Of a DNA stretch of 64,000 bases, positions 49,722-59,793 are shown one piece after another. Source of the DNA: an uncultured Pluralibacter sp. Lineage in GTDB: Bacteria; Pseudomonadota; Gammaproteobacteria; Enterobacterales; Enterobacteriaceae. The stretch's first letter is position 1. The number at the start of each line of letters is the position of its first letter. The position numbers and the translations under genes were made by a program. The stretch is from the NCBI RefSeq assembly GCF_913775985.1, contig NZ_CAJYMB010000150.1, positions 186,001-250,000 on the forward strand, written 5' to 3'. The notes beneath the pieces were generated by a model. That model ran no database searches and was not told the origin of the DNA. It worked only from the letters and a program-made list of their open reading frames with translations.

Positions 49722-51644
49722 ATGAGTTATCAGGTTTTAGCCCGAAAATGGCGCCCTCGAACCTTTGCTGACGTCGTCGGCCAGGAACATGTGCTGACCG
49801 CACTGGCAAACGGTTTAACCTCCGGGCGCATCCATCACGCGTATCTGTTTTCCGGCACCCGCGGGGTCGGCAAGACCTCTATCGCCCGCCTGCTGGCTAA
49901 ATGCCTGAACTGCGAAACCGGCATCACCGCCACGCCGTGCGGCGTTTGCGATAACTGTCGGGAAATTGAGGAAGGCCGCTTTGTCGATCTGATTGAGATA
50001 GACGCCGCCTCGCGTACCAAAGTTGAAGATACCCGCGATCTGCTCGATAACGTGCAGTACGCGCCGGCGCGCGGACGCTTTAAGGTCTACCTGATCGATG
50101 AAGTGCACATGCTGTCGCGCCACAGCTTTAACGCGCTGCTGAAAACCCTTGAAGAGCCGCCGCCGCACGTGAAGTTCCTGCTGGCGACCACCGATCCGCA
50201 GAAGTTGCCGGTGACGATCCTCTCCCGCTGCCTGCAGTTTCACCTCAAGGCGCTGGACGTCGATCAGATCCGCCAGCAGCTTGAACATATTCTTGGCGAA
50301 GAGCACGTCCCCGCCGAGCCGCGGGCGCTGCAGCTGCTGGCCCGCGCTGCGGACGGCAGCCTGCGCGACGCGCTGAGCCTTACCGATCAGGCCATCGCCA
50401 GCGGCGACGGCCAGCTGACGGTAGAAAGCGTCAGCACCATGCTCGGCACGCTGGATGACGATCAGGCGCTGTCGCTGATTGAAGCTCTGGTCGCCGCCGA
50501 CGGCGAACAGGTGATGCGCCAGATCCACGACGCTGCCGCGCGCGGCATCGAATGGGAGGCGCTGCTGGTTGAAATGCAGAGCCTGCTGCACCGCATCGCA
50601 ATGGTACAGCTCTCGCCCTCGGCGCTGGGCAGCGATATGGCCATCGTCGAGCACCGCATGCGCGAGCTGGCCCGCACCGTGCCGCCGGCAGATATTCAGC
50701 TTTACTATCAGACCTTGCTCATCGGCCGCAAAGAGCTGCCCTACGCGCCCGACCGGCGGATGGGCGTGGAAATGACGCTGCTGCGGGCGCTGGCGTTTCA
50801 TCCGCGCCAGCCGCTGCCGGAGCCCGAACCGCAATCCTTCGCCCCCGTTGCGCCCACCGCGGTGATGAGCCCAACCCAGGTGCAGCAGGCGCCGTCTTCG
50901 GCACCGGCGTACAATCCGGAATCCCTGCCGGATGCGACCAGCCAGGTGCTGGCCGCCCGCAGCCAGCTGCAGCGCACCCAGGGAGTACCCAAGCCAAAAA
51001 AGAGTGAACCGGCAGCCGCTTCCCGCGCGCGGCCGGTGAACAACGCTGCGCTCGAGCGTCTGGCGTCGGTCACGGAGCGCGTCCAGTCGCGCCCGGCCGC
51101 CGCCGCCCGGGAGCAGCCCGTAAAGAAAAAAGAGGCCTACCGCTGGAAATCCACCGCGCCGGTGGTCCAGACGAAAGAAGAAGTCGCCACGCCGAAGGCG
51201 CTGAAAAAGGCGCTGGAGCATGAAAAAACGCCCGAGCTGGCGCTGAAGCTGGCGGCAGAAGCTATCGAGCGCGATGCCTGGGCGGCGGAAGTTGCCACGC
51301 TCACGCTGCCCAAGCTGGTGGAGCAGGTAGCGCTCAATGCCTGGAAAGAGCAGGAGGGCAGCCGCATACAGCTGCATCTGCGTCCTTCCCAGCGCCACCT
51401 CAACAATACCGGCGCGCAGAAGGCGCTGGCCGAAGCCCTGAGTCAATTAAGCGGTTCGCCGGTTGAATTGACTATTATTGAAGATGATAATCCAGCAGTG
51501 CGCACGCCGCTGGAGTGGCGTCAGGCAATTTATGAAGAAAAGCTCGCGCAGGCGCGCGAGGCCATGATCGCGGATAGCAACATCCAGACCCTGCGCCGAT
51601 TTTTCGACGCGGATTTGGATGAAGAGAGCATTCGCCCCATTTGA
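49722..51644 (+). CDS. dnaX: DNA polymerase III subunits tau and gamma
   Basis: 640-aa tau clamp-loader subunit (E. coli 643). Walker A is GTRGVGKT (45-52), with zinc-ribbon cysteines C64, C73, C76 and C79, sensor residues, and domain III. The tau-only part (after residue 427) binds DnaB and the polymerase core. A programmed -1 shift at 50996-51002 yields gamma of 428 aa: P425-K426-K427 then E428 and stop. It forms an operon with ybaB. An overlapping antisense frame is a shadow. Confidence 0.98.
   Translation: MSYQVLARKWRPRTFADVVGQEHVLTALANGLTSGRIHHAYLFSGTRGVGKTSIARLLAKCLNCETGITATPCGVCDNCREIEEGRFVDLIEIDAASRTKVEDTRDLLDNVQYAPARGRFKVYLIDEVHMLSRHSFNALLKTLEEPPPHVKFLLATTDPQKLPVTILSRCLQFHLKALDVDQIRQQLEHILGEEHVPAEPRALQLLARAADGSLRDALSLTDQAIASGDGQLTVESVSTMLGTLDDDQALSLIEALVAADGEQVMRQIHDAAARGIEWEALLVEMQSLLHRIAMVQLSPSALGSDMAIVEHRMRELARTVPPADIQLYYQTLLIGRKELPYAPDRRMGVEMTLLRALAFHPRQPLPEPEPQSFAPVAPTAVMSPTQVQQAPSSAPAYNPESLPDATSQVLAARSQLQRTQGVPKPKKSEPAAASRARPVNNAALERLASVTERVQSRPAAAAREQPVKKKEAYRWKSTAPVVQTKEEVATPKALKKALEHEKTPELALKLAAEAIERDAWAAEVATLTLPKLVEQVALNAWKEQEGSRIQLHLRPSQRHLNNTGAQKALAEALSQLSGSPVELTIIEDDNPAVRTPLEWRQAIYEEKLAQAREAMIADSNIQTLRRFFDADLDEESIRPI
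50980..51037 (+). promoter_or_regulatory. dnaX programmed -1 frameshift signal
   Basis: The Shine-Dalgarno-like stimulator AGGGAG (50980-50985) lies 10 nt before the slippery heptamer A-AAA-AAG (50996-51002), in the correct frame (CCA AAA AAG). In the -1 frame GAG then TGA (51005-51007) follow. Downstream, a GC-rich hairpin (about 51009-51036) can form between GCCGC and GCGGC. All three parts match the E. coli signal. Confidence 0.93.
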
Positions 51645-51697
51645 TCGCCCCCTGGCGGTCGTTTATTTAACGATGACTTGATCTAAGAGAGAAGCCT

Positions 51698-52030
51698 ATG
51701 TTTGGTGGAAAAGGCGGTCTGGGTAACCTGATGAAACAGGCCCAGCAGATGCAGGATAAGATGCAGAAGATGCAGGAAGAGATCGCGCAGCTGGAAGTCA
51801 CCGGCGAGTCCGGTGCCGGTCTGGTTAAAGTGACCATCAACGGCGCGCACAACTGCCGCCGCGTGGAGATCGATCCGAGCCTGCTCGAAGACGACAAAGA
51901 CATGCTTGAAGATCTGGTTGCCGCCGCGTTTAACGACGCCGCGCGCCGCATCGAAGAGACGCAGAAAGAGAAGATGGCCTCCGTGTCCTCCGGCATGCAG
52001 CTGCCGCCGGGCTTCAAAATGCCGTTCTGA
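51698..52030 (+). CDS. ybaB: Nucleoid-associated protein YbaB (EbfC family)
   Basis: 110-aa dimeric DNA-binding protein (E. coli 109) with the Met/Gln-rich helix [20 protein letters not shown] and the central strand [18 protein letters not shown]. It is in an operon with dnaX 53 nt upstream. In E. coli recR follows at once; here a terminator and a LysR/pirin pair come between. Confidence 0.97.
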   Translation: MFGGKGGLGNLMKQAQQMQDKMQKMQEEIAQLEVTGESGAGLVKVTINGAHNCRRVEIDPSLLEDDKDMLEDLVAAAFNDAARRIEETQKEKMASVSSGMQLPPGFKMPF

Positions 52031-52036
52031 TCCCCG

Positions 52037-52064
52037 TACCGCCGGCGTTCTGCCGGCGGTATTT
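52037..52064. terminator. Terminator between ybaB and the convergent LysR gene
   Basis: Perfect 10-bp stem TACCGCCGGC / GCCGGCGGTA with loop GTTCT and a short T tail. It closes the dnaX-ybaB transcript. Confidence 0.75.
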
Positions 52065-52095
52065 CATGGGTTTGCCCGCGCCAGACGTTTCCCTC

Positions 52096-53001
52096 TCAAT
52101 TCTCCTCCAGCTCTTTATAGCGCTCCGCCAGAAAATCAATCAGCGCCCGCACCGCCGGCAGCTGGCCGCGGCGCGACGGAAACACCACGTGAATGATTTC
52201 CTGCTTCGCGCGCCACGCCGGCAGCAGGTGCACCAGCTCGCCCTTTTCAATTTGTTCGGTAAGCATCATCAGCGGCAGCTGCACTACGCCGACGCCCGCT
52301 GCGGCCGCCGCCCGCAGGGCGAGCATATCGGTGGTAATAAAGCGAGGATGGTGGCGGACGATCGCCTCTTGCTTGTCAGGGCCGTACAGCGTCCAGCGGT
52401 GGATCTGCCGGGCGCGGCTCAGGGCCAGGCTCGGCCACAGCTGGAGATCCGCCGGAGAAGAGGGCTGGCCAAACTGCGCCACCAGCTTCGGGCTGCCTAC
52501 CAGGCACATGCTGCGGGTAGCCAGCTGGCGCATCACCAAATCGCTGTCCTCCAGCGGCAGCGGCCGCACCCGGACCGCCAGGTCGACATTCTCATTGAGC
52601 ACATCTACCCGGCGGTTGGTCTCTTCAAGCTGAATGGTGACCTGCGGGTAGCGAACCATAAACTCGGTCAGCATGTCGCCAATGTGTACGTGAAGCAGGG
52701 CGATGGGGCAGGTGAGGCGGATGGTGCCCCGGGGCTCGGCCCGCAGCGTATCAATTGCCTCCTGGGCGGCCTCGGCCTCAATCAGCATCGCTTTACAATG
52801 CCGATAGAACACCTGTCCGGCTTCGGTAACCGTAAAGCTGCGGGTGGATCGCTGCAGCAGCCGGGTTTCGAGCCGCTCCTCCAGTAGCGCAATACGCCGG
52901 CTCAGGCGCGATTTTGGAATGCCGATTGCCCGGCTGGCGGGGGAAAAGCCGCCGTGCTCGACAACCTCCACGAAGTATGCCAAATCGTTTAAATCCTGCA
53001 C
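52096..53001 (-). CDS. LysR-family transcriptional regulator
   Basis: LysR regulator of 301 aa if it starts at GTG (VQDLNDLAYF), preferred because AGGA lies 7 nt upstream and family members begin MQDLNDL. An ATG at 53034 would add 11 residues. The N-terminal helix-turn-helix is FSPASRAIGIPKSRLSRRIALLE, followed by the C-terminal effector domain. It resembles the DmlR/YhaJ-like subgroup. It is divergent from a pirin gene and probably controls it. This pair is not between ybaB and recR in E. coli. Confidence 0.9.
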   Translation of the reverse strand: MQDLNDLAYFVEVVEHGGFSPASRAIGIPKSRLSRRIALLEERLETRLLQRSTRSFTVTEAGQVFYRHCKAMLIEAEAAQEAIDTLRAEPRGTIRLTCPIALLHVHIGDMLTEFMVRYPQVTIQLEETNRRVDVLNENVDLAVRVRPLPLEDSDLVMRQLATRSMCLVGSPKLVAQFGQPSSPADLQLWPSLALSRARQIHRWTLYGPDKQEAIVRHHPRFITTDMLALRAAAAAGVGVVQLPLMMLTEQIEKGELVHLLPAWRAKQEIIHVVFPSRRGQLPAVRALIDFLAERYKELEEN

Positions 53002-53108
53002 GCTATTGTCCTGTTGGTGGAACACTGAGTTCATTTTAGCACTCTACCGCGATGAACGTCTTACCTGTAAGCTCTATCCCATCGAAACAATCCGTAAGGG
53101 GAAGCAAC

Positions 53109-53987
53109 ATGAAATCCATTCTTGGCGTATATTCAGCTCCGGCATCTCACTGGGTGGGCGATGGTTTCCCGGTGCGTTCAATGTTCTCATACTCAAACAT
53201 GGCCAAGCAGCTGAGCCCGTTCCTGCTGCTGGACTACGCCGGCCCGGCAGACTTTAAGCCGAGCCGTAAAGGCCAGCGCGGTGTCGATCAGCACCCGCAC
53301 CGCGGTTTTGAAACCGTCACCATCGTTTATAAAGGTGAAGTGGCGCACCGCGACAATGCCGGCAACGGCGGCGTTATCGGCACCGGCGACGTGCAGTGGA
53401 TGACCGCAGGCAGCGGTATTCTTCACGAAGAGTATCATTCACACGCCTTTAGCGAGTCCGGCGGCACGCTGGAAATGGTGCAGCTGTGGGTGAATCTGCC
53501 AGCGAAAGACAAAATGACCGCGCCGAACTATCAGGCGATTGTCGATGCCGATATTCCGGCGGTTCCGCTGGCGGACGGCACGGGTACCGCGCGGATTATC
53601 GCCGGCGAGCTGAACGGCCACAAAGGACCGGCGCACACCTTTACGCCGATGAACATCTGGGACATGCGTCTTAACGCGCATACCACCACCCGGCTGGATC
53701 TGACAGACGGCTGGAACACGGCGCTGGTAGTGCTGAAAGGCACGGTGCTGGTGAACGGCGAAGAGGTGGCCCGCGAGGCGCAGCTGGTGGTGCTGGATGC
53801 CAAAGGCGACAGCGTTACCATCGAAGCCAACAACGACGCGATAGTGCTGCTGCTGGCCGGTGAGCCCATTGACGAGCCTATCGTTGGTTACGGCCCGTTC
53901 GTGATGAACACCGAGCAGGAAATTCATCAGGCAATCGATGATTTCAACCAGGGCCGCTTTGGCAAACAGATGGCCTACAGCGAATAA
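53109..53987 (+). CDS. Pirin family bicupin
   Basis: 292-aa bicupin. The N-terminal pirin cupin has the metal-site residues of HPHRGFETVT and GDVQWMTAGSGILHEEY, and the C-terminal domain (about 180-285) is a second cupin half with FGYGPF-like VGYGPFVMNTEQEI. Bacterial pirins are cofactor-dependent oxygenases or redox sensors (quercetinase in YhaK/YhhW), but substrate and partner here are unknown. The start MKSILGVYSAPASHW follows AAGGGGAAG. It is divergent from LysR and ends at its own terminator before recR. Confidence 0.93.
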   Translation: MKSILGVYSAPASHWVGDGFPVRSMFSYSNMAKQLSPFLLLDYAGPADFKPSRKGQRGVDQHPHRGFETVTIVYKGEVAHRDNAGNGGVIGTGDVQWMTAGSGILHEEYHSHAFSESGGTLEMVQLWVNLPAKDKMTAPNYQAIVDADIPAVPLADGTGTARIIAGELNGHKGPAHTFTPMNIWDMRLNAHTTTRLDLTDGWNTALVVLKGTVLVNGEEVAREAQLVVLDAKGDSVTIEANNDAIVLLLAGEPIDEPIVGYGPFVMNTEQEIHQAIDDFNQGRFGKQMAYSE

Positions 53988-53996
53988 TCCCGCCTT

Positions 53997-54026
53997 ATCT
54001 CCCCCGGTTCCGGGGGAGATTTTTTT
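53997..54026 (+). terminator. Terminator after the pirin gene
   Basis: Perfect ATCTCCCCC / GGGGGAGAT stem, loop GGTTCC, then at least six T, 10 nt after the pirin stop. It prevents read-through into recR. Confidence 0.9.
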
Positions 54027-54091
54027 CTATCCCCGCTCGCCGGGCTAATGATAGGCTATAGCCCACTTTTTATCTGACGCGCCCCCAATCA

Positions 54092-54697
54092 ATGCAAACC
54101 AGTCCTCTACTTACAGCTCTTATGGAAGCCCTGCGCTGCCTGCCCGGCGTTGGTCCTAAATCGGCCCAGCGTATGGCCTTTACGCTCCTGCAGCGTGACC
54201 GCAGCGGCGGGATGCGCCTGGCGCAGGCGCTCACCCGGGCGATGTCCGAAATTGGCCACTGCGCCGACTGCCGCACCTTTACCGAGCAGGAAGTCTGTAA
54301 CATCTGCGCCAACCCGCGCCGAAGTGAGAATGGCCAGATTTGCGTGGTAGAGAGCCCGGCGGATATCTACGCCATTGAGCAAACCGGCCAGTACTCCGGG
54401 CGCTACTTTGTGCTGATGGGCCATCTGTCGCCACTGGACGGCATTGGCCCCGACGACATCGGCCTTAACCGCCTTGAAGAACGCCTGAGCGCGGAAAAAA
54501 TTACCGAAGTTATCCTCGCAACTAACCCGACCGTAGAAGGGGAGGCGACCGCCAACTATATCGCCGAACTTTGCGGACAGTACGGCGTTGAAGCCAGCCG
54601 CATCGCCCACGGCGTGCCGGTGGGCGGCGAGCTGGAGATGGTGGACGGCACCACGCTGTCGCACTCCCTGGCGGGCCGCCACAAGATTCGTTTTTAA
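54092..54697 (+). CDS. recR: Recombination protein RecR
   Basis: 201-aa ring-forming RecF-pathway protein, same length as E. coli. It has an N-terminal helix-hairpin-helix ([13 protein letters not shown]), a zinc site C57, C60, C69, C72 (CADC, CNIC), and a Toprim domain ([12 protein letters not shown]; the [10 protein letters not shown] helix), plus a C-terminal Walker-B-like stretch. No clear ribosome site precedes the ATG. In E. coli translation is coupled to ybaB; here it must have its own promoter, perhaps at the GGCTATAGCC palindrome (54053-54062). Confidence 0.97.
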   Translation: MQTSPLLTALMEALRCLPGVGPKSAQRMAFTLLQRDRSGGMRLAQALTRAMSEIGHCADCRTFTEQEVCNICANPRRSENGQICVVESPADIYAIEQTGQYSGRYFVLMGHLSPLDGIGPDDIGLNRLEERLSAEKITEVILATNPTVEGEATANYIAELCGQYGVEASRIAHGVPVGGELEMVDGTTLSHSLAGRHKIRF

Positions 54698-54726
54698 GCA
54701 AATGGGAGAACATTCTCGTTCTCCCG

Positions 54727-54755
54727 CTTGAAAAATTTCCGCACCAGCCCCATCT
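54727..54755 (+). promoter_or_regulatory. Sigma-32 heat-shock promoter of htpG
   Basis: CTTGAAA, 14-bp spacer, CCCCATCT: an exact match to the sigma-32 consensus, 49 bp before the htpG start. Confidence 0.92.
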
Positions 54756-54804
54756 CACCCTCAACGCTTTTTTCACTCTGTATATGGCATTGAGGAATTT
54801 TCCC

Positions 54805-56679
54805 ATGAAAGGACAAGAAACCCGCGGTTTCCAGTCAGAAGTCAAACAGCTTCTGCACCTGATGATCCATTCTCTGTACTCCAATAAAGAAATTTTCCTG
54901 CGTGAGCTGATTTCCAACGCCTCGGATGCGGCGGACAAGCTGCGTTTCCGCGCGCTGTCCCAGCCGGATCTGTATGAAGGCGATGGCGAACTGCGCGTGC
55001 GCGTCTCTTTCGATAAAGAAAAACGCACTCTGACCATTGCCGATAACGGCATCGGCATGAACCGGGAAGAGGTCATTGACCACCTCGGGACTATCGCCAA
55101 GTCAGGCACCAAATCGTTCCTGGAATCCATGGGTTCCGACCAGGCAAAAGACAGCCAGCTGATCGGCCAGTTCGGCGTGGGTTTCTACTCCGCTTTCATC
55201 GTGGCCGATAAAGTCACCGTGCGCACCCGCGCTGCGGGCGACAGCGCCGACAAAGGCGTGTTCTGGGAATCTGCCGGCGAAGGGGAATACACCGTTGCCG
55301 ACATCACCAAAGAAGATCGCGGCACCGAAATCACCCTGCACCTGCGCGAAGGCGAGGACGAGTTCCTCGACGACTGGCGCGTGCGCTCGATCATCAGCAA
55401 ATACTCTGACCACATCGCCCTGCCGGTCGAGATTGAAACCCGTGAAGAGAAAGACGGCGAAACCGTGATCTCCTGGGAGAAAATCAACAAGGCCCAGGCG
55501 CTGTGGACCCGCAATAAAGCGGAAATCTCCAACGACGAATACAACGAGTTTTACAAGCACATCGCTCACGACTTCACCGACCCGCTGGCCTGGAGCCACA
55601 ACCGCGTTGAAGGCAAGCAGGAGTACACCAGCCTGCTGTACATCCCGGCCCAGGCGCCGTGGGATATGTGGAACCGCGATCACAAGCACGGCCTGAAGCT
55701 GTACGTTCAGCGTGTATTCATCATGGACGACGCCGAGCAGTTCATGCCGAACTACCTGCGTTTCGTGCGCGGCCTGATAGATTCCAACGATCTGCCGCTC
55801 AACGTTTCCCGTGAAATTCTGCAGGACAGCAGCGTTACCCGCAGCCTGCGCAGCGCTCTGACGAAACGCGTGCTGCAGATGCTGGAAAAACTGGCGAAAG
55901 ACGACGCTGAAAAATACCAGACCTTCTGGAAACAGTTCGGCCTGGTGCTGAAAGAGGGCCCGGCAGAGGACAGCAGCAACCAGCAGGCTATTGCCAAACT
56001 GCTTCGCTTCGCCTCGACCCATACCGACTCCTCCGAGCAGACCGTATCGCTGGACGACTACGTTTCCCGCATGAAGGAAGGTCAGGAAAAAATCTACTAC
56101 ATCACCGCCGATAGCTACGCGGCCGCAAGCAGCAGCCCGCATCTGGAACTGCTGCGCAAGAAGGGCATCGAAGTGCTGCTGCTCTCCGATCGCATTGACG
56201 AGTGGATGATGAGCTACCTGACCGAGTTTGACGGTAAGTCCTTCCAGTCGGTGGCGAAAGCCGACGAGTCGCTGGACAAGCTGGCGGACGAAGTGGACGA
56301 GAGCACCAAAGAAGCGGAAAAAGCGCTGACGCCGTTCATCGAGCGCGTGAAAACCCTGCTGGGCGATCGCGTGAAAGAGGTGCGCCTGACGCATCGCCTG
56401 ACTGACACGCCGGCTATCGTTACTACCGAAGCGGACGAAATGAGCACCCAGATGGCGAAGCTGTTCGCCGCCGCGGGCCAGAGCGTGCCGGAAGTGAAGT
56501 ACATCTTCGAACTCAATCCGGAGCACGCGCTGGTGAAACGCGCCGCGGACACTCAGGACGACGCGAAATTCGGCGAATGGGTTGAGCTGCTGCTGGACCA
56601 GGCTCTGCTGGCCGAGCGCGGCACGCTGGAAGATCCGAACCTGTTCATCAAGCGCATGAACCAGCTGCTGACCGCCTGA
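54805..56679 (+). CDS. htpG: Hsp90-family chaperone HtpG
   Basis: 624-aa homodimeric Hsp90 with the same length as E. coli. The start at [12 protein letters not shown] follows TGAGGAAT. The N-terminal GHKL ATPase has [17 protein letters not shown] and [11 protein letters not shown] loops (Bergerat fold). The middle domain has the catalytic Arg ([10 protein letters not shown]), followed by the C-terminal dimerisation domain ([17 protein letters not shown] end). It is heat-shock controlled (perfect sigma-32 promoter) and followed by a strong terminator. Confidence 0.98.
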   Translation: MKGQETRGFQSEVKQLLHLMIHSLYSNKEIFLRELISNASDAADKLRFRALSQPDLYEGDGELRVRVSFDKEKRTLTIADNGIGMNREEVIDHLGTIAKSGTKSFLESMGSDQAKDSQLIGQFGVGFYSAFIVADKVTVRTRAAGDSADKGVFWESAGEGEYTVADITKEDRGTEITLHLREGEDEFLDDWRVRSIISKYSDHIALPVEIETREEKDGETVISWEKINKAQALWTRNKAEISNDEYNEFYKHIAHDFTDPLAWSHNRVEGKQEYTSLLYIPAQAPWDMWNRDHKHGLKLYVQRVFIMDDAEQFMPNYLRFVRGLIDSNDLPLNVSREILQDSSVTRSLRSALTKRVLQMLEKLAKDDAEKYQTFWKQFGLVLKEGPAEDSSNQQAIAKLLRFASTHTDSSEQTVSLDDYVSRMKEGQEKIYYITADSYAAASSSPHLELLRKKGIEVLLLSDRIDEWMMSYLTEFDGKSFQSVAKADESLDKLADEVDESTKEAEKALTPFIERVKTLLGDRVKEVRLTHRLTDTPAIVTTEADEMSTQMAKLFAAAGQSVPEVKYIFELNPEHALVKRAADTQDDAKFGEWVELLLDQALLAERGTLEDPNLFIKRMNQLLTA

Positions 56680-56715
56680 TAGCGCAGCGCCCGCCGGGCA
56701 ATTGCGCATGTCATC

Positions 56716-56745
56716 AACCACCTGCCCCGGCAGGTGGTTTTTTTA
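56716..56745 (+). terminator. Terminator after htpG
   Basis: AACCACCTG / CAGGTGGTT stem with a small CCCCGG loop (closable to AACCACCTGCC), then at least seven T, 37 nt after the htpG stop. Confidence 0.9.
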
Positions 56746-56869
56746 TAGCCCGATTTGCAGGCGGATGCTGCTGTGCGGGCTGTCATCGTCGGCGGTGGGC
56801 CAGGGATCCCGGCGCTGACGCTCGCTTATCGCATCGGGTTTTTCCTGCTGCTTCACAGCAGCGCGCGGA

Positions 56870-57085
56870 TCACGACCCCGGCTCCTCCTCATAGCAGAAA
56901 AGATCCCCCGGCTGGCAGTTCAGCGCTTTGCACAGGCGTTCCACGGTATCCAGCTTGATGCCTTTAATTTTGCCATTTTTCATCAGAGACAAATTCGCCT
57001 CCGTGATCCCAATTTCCGCCGCCAGCGCTTTGGAGCGGATTTTTCGTTTGGCCATAACCAGATCGAGGGTTATTACGATTGCCAC
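56870..57085 (-). CDS. Cro/C1-type helix-turn-helix protein (YozG-like)
   Basis: 71-aa XRE protein: MAKRKIRSKALAAEIGITEA, then NLSLMKNGKIKGIKLDTVER and LCKALNCQPGDLF; it is almost entirely a helix-turn-helix domain. The start could be the internal ATG at M11 (MAKRKIRSK), which begins the domain. It lies 15 nt downstream of a DUF2975-like membrane gene on the same strand, the usual pairing in many bacteria (often yozG-like). The target is unknown; it may be its own operon. Confidence 0.85.
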   Translation of the reverse strand: MAIVITLDLVMAKRKIRSKALAAEIGITEANLSLMKNGKIKGIKLDTVERLCKALNCQPGDLFCYEEEPGS

Positions 57086-57100
57086 ATGCGCTCCTTAGCA

Positions 57101-57688
57101 TTATATGTACAGCGCATTCTCTTCATACAGCCGGGTCGACTCGCGGATCATCCAGGCAAAGGCGCAGAGTACAATCCCGACCACCACCTCATAAACGCCG
57201 CCGGTGGAGAGCCCGAGAGAGAACACGAAAATACGCTCGCCCGGCGGTAAATCCCGGGAGACGGCCAGACCCTGGGCGGTCCAGATGAGCGAGTTCAGGA
57301 AGGGGCCGATCAGGTTCAGTAAACCCGCGCGCCACAGCAGCCTGAAATTGCGTGCGGTCCACAGCTCGTTTCGCGCCAGGCGCCAGAAGAAAAGGCCGGT
57401 CAGCAGCCAGACCACCGACGTCAGCAGAGTAGGCAGCATATCCAGAACAACAAGCGCGACCTCGGTAGCTCGCGACAGGGCGAAATCCGCCGAGGCGAGC
57501 AGCGGCTGGCTCTCCGACAGCGGCACCCGTATTGCGTGCAGCATTTCCCGCCCCTGGCTTAGCCACAGGTACGCGTCCCCCAGCAGCCAGCACAGCGCCA
57601 GCCCCCAGATCAGCAGTGACGTGGATTTGCCTACGACGCTCAGGCGGCTCAGCGAGCGCTGCTGGGTTTCCCTGCGATTACTCTGCAT
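57101..57688 (-). CDS. DUF2975-like four-helix membrane protein
   Basis: 195-aa membrane protein with about four hydrophobic helices (near 22-42, 85-108, 125-143 and 160-180). The C-terminal SLGLSTGGVYEVVVGIVLCAFAWMI resembles DUF2975 membrane proteins that travel with an XRE regulator. The function is unknown. It lies upstream of the XRE gene. No such pair is between htpG and adk in E. coli. Confidence 0.8.
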   Translation of the reverse strand: MQSNRRETQQRSLSRLSVVGKSTSLLIWGLALCWLLGDAYLWLSQGREMLHAIRVPLSESQPLLASADFALSRATEVALVVLDMLPTLLTSVVWLLTGLFFWRLARNELWTARNFRLLWRAGLLNLIGPFLNSLIWTAQGLAVSRDLPPGERIFVFSLGLSTGGVYEVVVGIVLCAFAWMIRESTRLYEENALYI

Positions 57689-57910
57689 TACGATTTTCCC
57701 TTCAGGATGAATTTTCGCGCCGATTATGCGTATTGGAATTATCGTGGTGCAATAATTTTTTGTTGCGACAGGGCGTCTTTAGGAACATCTTCAGGCTATA
57801 TTTGAACGCTGTGGCTTCCGGCTAAAACGCTTTTGTTCACATCGCGCTGAAACGGGAGGCCAGATTGTCGGCATTTTCTTGCATCAGCACAGGCAAAACC
57901 CGCGGCTTCC

Positions 57911-57940
57911 TTGTGATGCAACCACCTTTAATGGTATGGT
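57911..57940 (+). promoter_or_regulatory. Candidate adk promoter
   Basis: TTGTGA and TATGGT with an 18-bp spacer, 49 bp before the adk start. It is a moderate match in an otherwise AT-rich leader; the 300 bp between the DUF2975 gene and adk show no gene. Confidence 0.45.
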
Positions 57941-57961
57941 TTTCGCCTCAAATTCGAATGA

Positions 57962-58633
<672 letters not shown>

Positions 58634-58642
58634 GGCCGCAGG

Positions 58643-58676
58643 TTTTCTCACCCGGCCTCTCCGGGTGAGAAAAAAT
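58643..58676. repeat. Inverted repeat after adk
   Basis: TCTCACCCGG / CCGGGTGAGA with a five-base loop; a T run precedes and an A run follows, so on the + strand the stem extends by U-A pairs. It could end adk transcription, but the polarity better suits the opposite strand. Confidence 0.5.
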
Positions 58677-58762
58677 CTCATTTTCACCTCTCAGACCAAT
58701 AGATACTTCTCCTTCCTGCTTCAGCTATAATTTTCAGCGAGTTAAATAAATAAGAGGCGGTA

Positions 58763-59725
58763 ATGCGTCAGACTAAATGCGGTATCCTGCTCGTTAATCT
58801 TGGTACGCCCGAGGCCCCGACGCCCGCGGCGGTGAAGCGCTACCTGCGCCAGTTTCTCAGCGATCGGCGCGTGGTTGACGCGCCGCGGCTGCTCTGGTGG
58901 GCGGTGCTGCGCGGCGTGATTTTGCCTTTTCGCTCGCCGCGGGTGGCGAAGCTCTATCAGTCCGTATGGATGCCCGGCGGCTCGCCGCTGATGGTCTACA
59001 GCCGGCAGCAGGAGAAAGCCCTGGCAGAGCGCCTGTCGGATACGCCGGTGGCCCTGGGCATGAGCTACGGCGCGCCGTCCCTTGAGAGCGGCGTTCAGGC
59101 GCTGCTGGATCAGGATGTGGACCACATCGTCGTGCTTCCACTTTATCCGCAGTACTCCTGCTCGACCGTTGCCGCCGTCTGGGACGAGCTGGGGCGCATT
59201 CTGGCGAAGAAGCGGCGCATTCCCGGCATCTCGTTTATTCGCGACTACGCTGACGACAGCGACTACATCCAGGCGTTGGCCAACAGCGCCCGCGCGTCGT
59301 TTGCCGAACACGGCGAGCCGGATCTGCTGCTGCTCTCCTATCACGGTATCCCCCAGCGCTACGCCAGCCAGGGCGACGACTACCCGCAGCGCTGCCGCAA
59401 AACCACCCGTGAGCTGGTATCGGCGCTGGGCATCGCGCCAGAAAAAGTGATGATGACCTTCCAGTCCCGCTTTGGCCGCGAACCCTGGCTGACGCCGTAC
59501 ACCGACGAAACGCTCAAAATGCTCGGGGAGAAGGGCGTTAAGCACGTGCAGGTGATGTGCCCTGGTTTTGCCGCCGACTGCCTTGAAACCTTAGAAGAGG
59601 TGGCGGTGCAGAACCGCGAGTTCTTCCTCGAGGCCGGCGGTGAAAAATATGAGTATATTCCGGCGCTGAACGCCTCGGCGGAACACATCGAGATGATGGT
59701 TAACCTCACCGCGCCGTACCGCTGA
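58763..59725 (+). CDS. hemH: Ferrochelatase
   Basis: 320-aa enzyme inserting Fe(II) into protoporphyrin IX, the last step of haem synthesis, same length as E. coli. The catalytic His is in SYHGIPQRY (about residue 194), and the conserved Glu of [14 protein letters not shown] is present. It is peripheral to the membrane. An AGAGGCGG ribosome site precedes it. In E. coli aes lies between hemH and gsk; here they are 68 bp apart. Confidence 0.98.
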   Translation: MRQTKCGILLVNLGTPEAPTPAAVKRYLRQFLSDRRVVDAPRLLWWAVLRGVILPFRSPRVAKLYQSVWMPGGSPLMVYSRQQEKALAERLSDTPVALGMSYGAPSLESGVQALLDQDVDHIVVLPLYPQYSCSTVAAVWDELGRILAKKRRIPGISFIRDYADDSDYIQALANSARASFAEHGEPDLLLLSYHGIPQRYASQGDDYPQRCRKTTRELVSALGIAPEKVMMTFQSRFGREPWLTPYTDETLKMLGEKGVKHVQVMCPGFAADCLETLEEVAVQNREFFLEAGGEKYEYIPALNASAEHIEMMVNLTAPYR

Positions 59726-59793
59726 TTGCCGTCGGGAAGCGGGCGGGAGTGTGTTACTATTCCCGCCTGTTTACCGCAAACTGGCCGTACAGC

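Noticed and set aside
49815-51446. 543-aa open frame antisense to dnaX
   Set aside because: Shadow of the dnaX reading frame; no start signal and no known domain.
55102-56721. 539-aa open frame antisense to htpG
   Set aside because: It lies wholly opposite a highly conserved gene; it has no ribosome site or family resemblance and arises from GC-rich codon bias.
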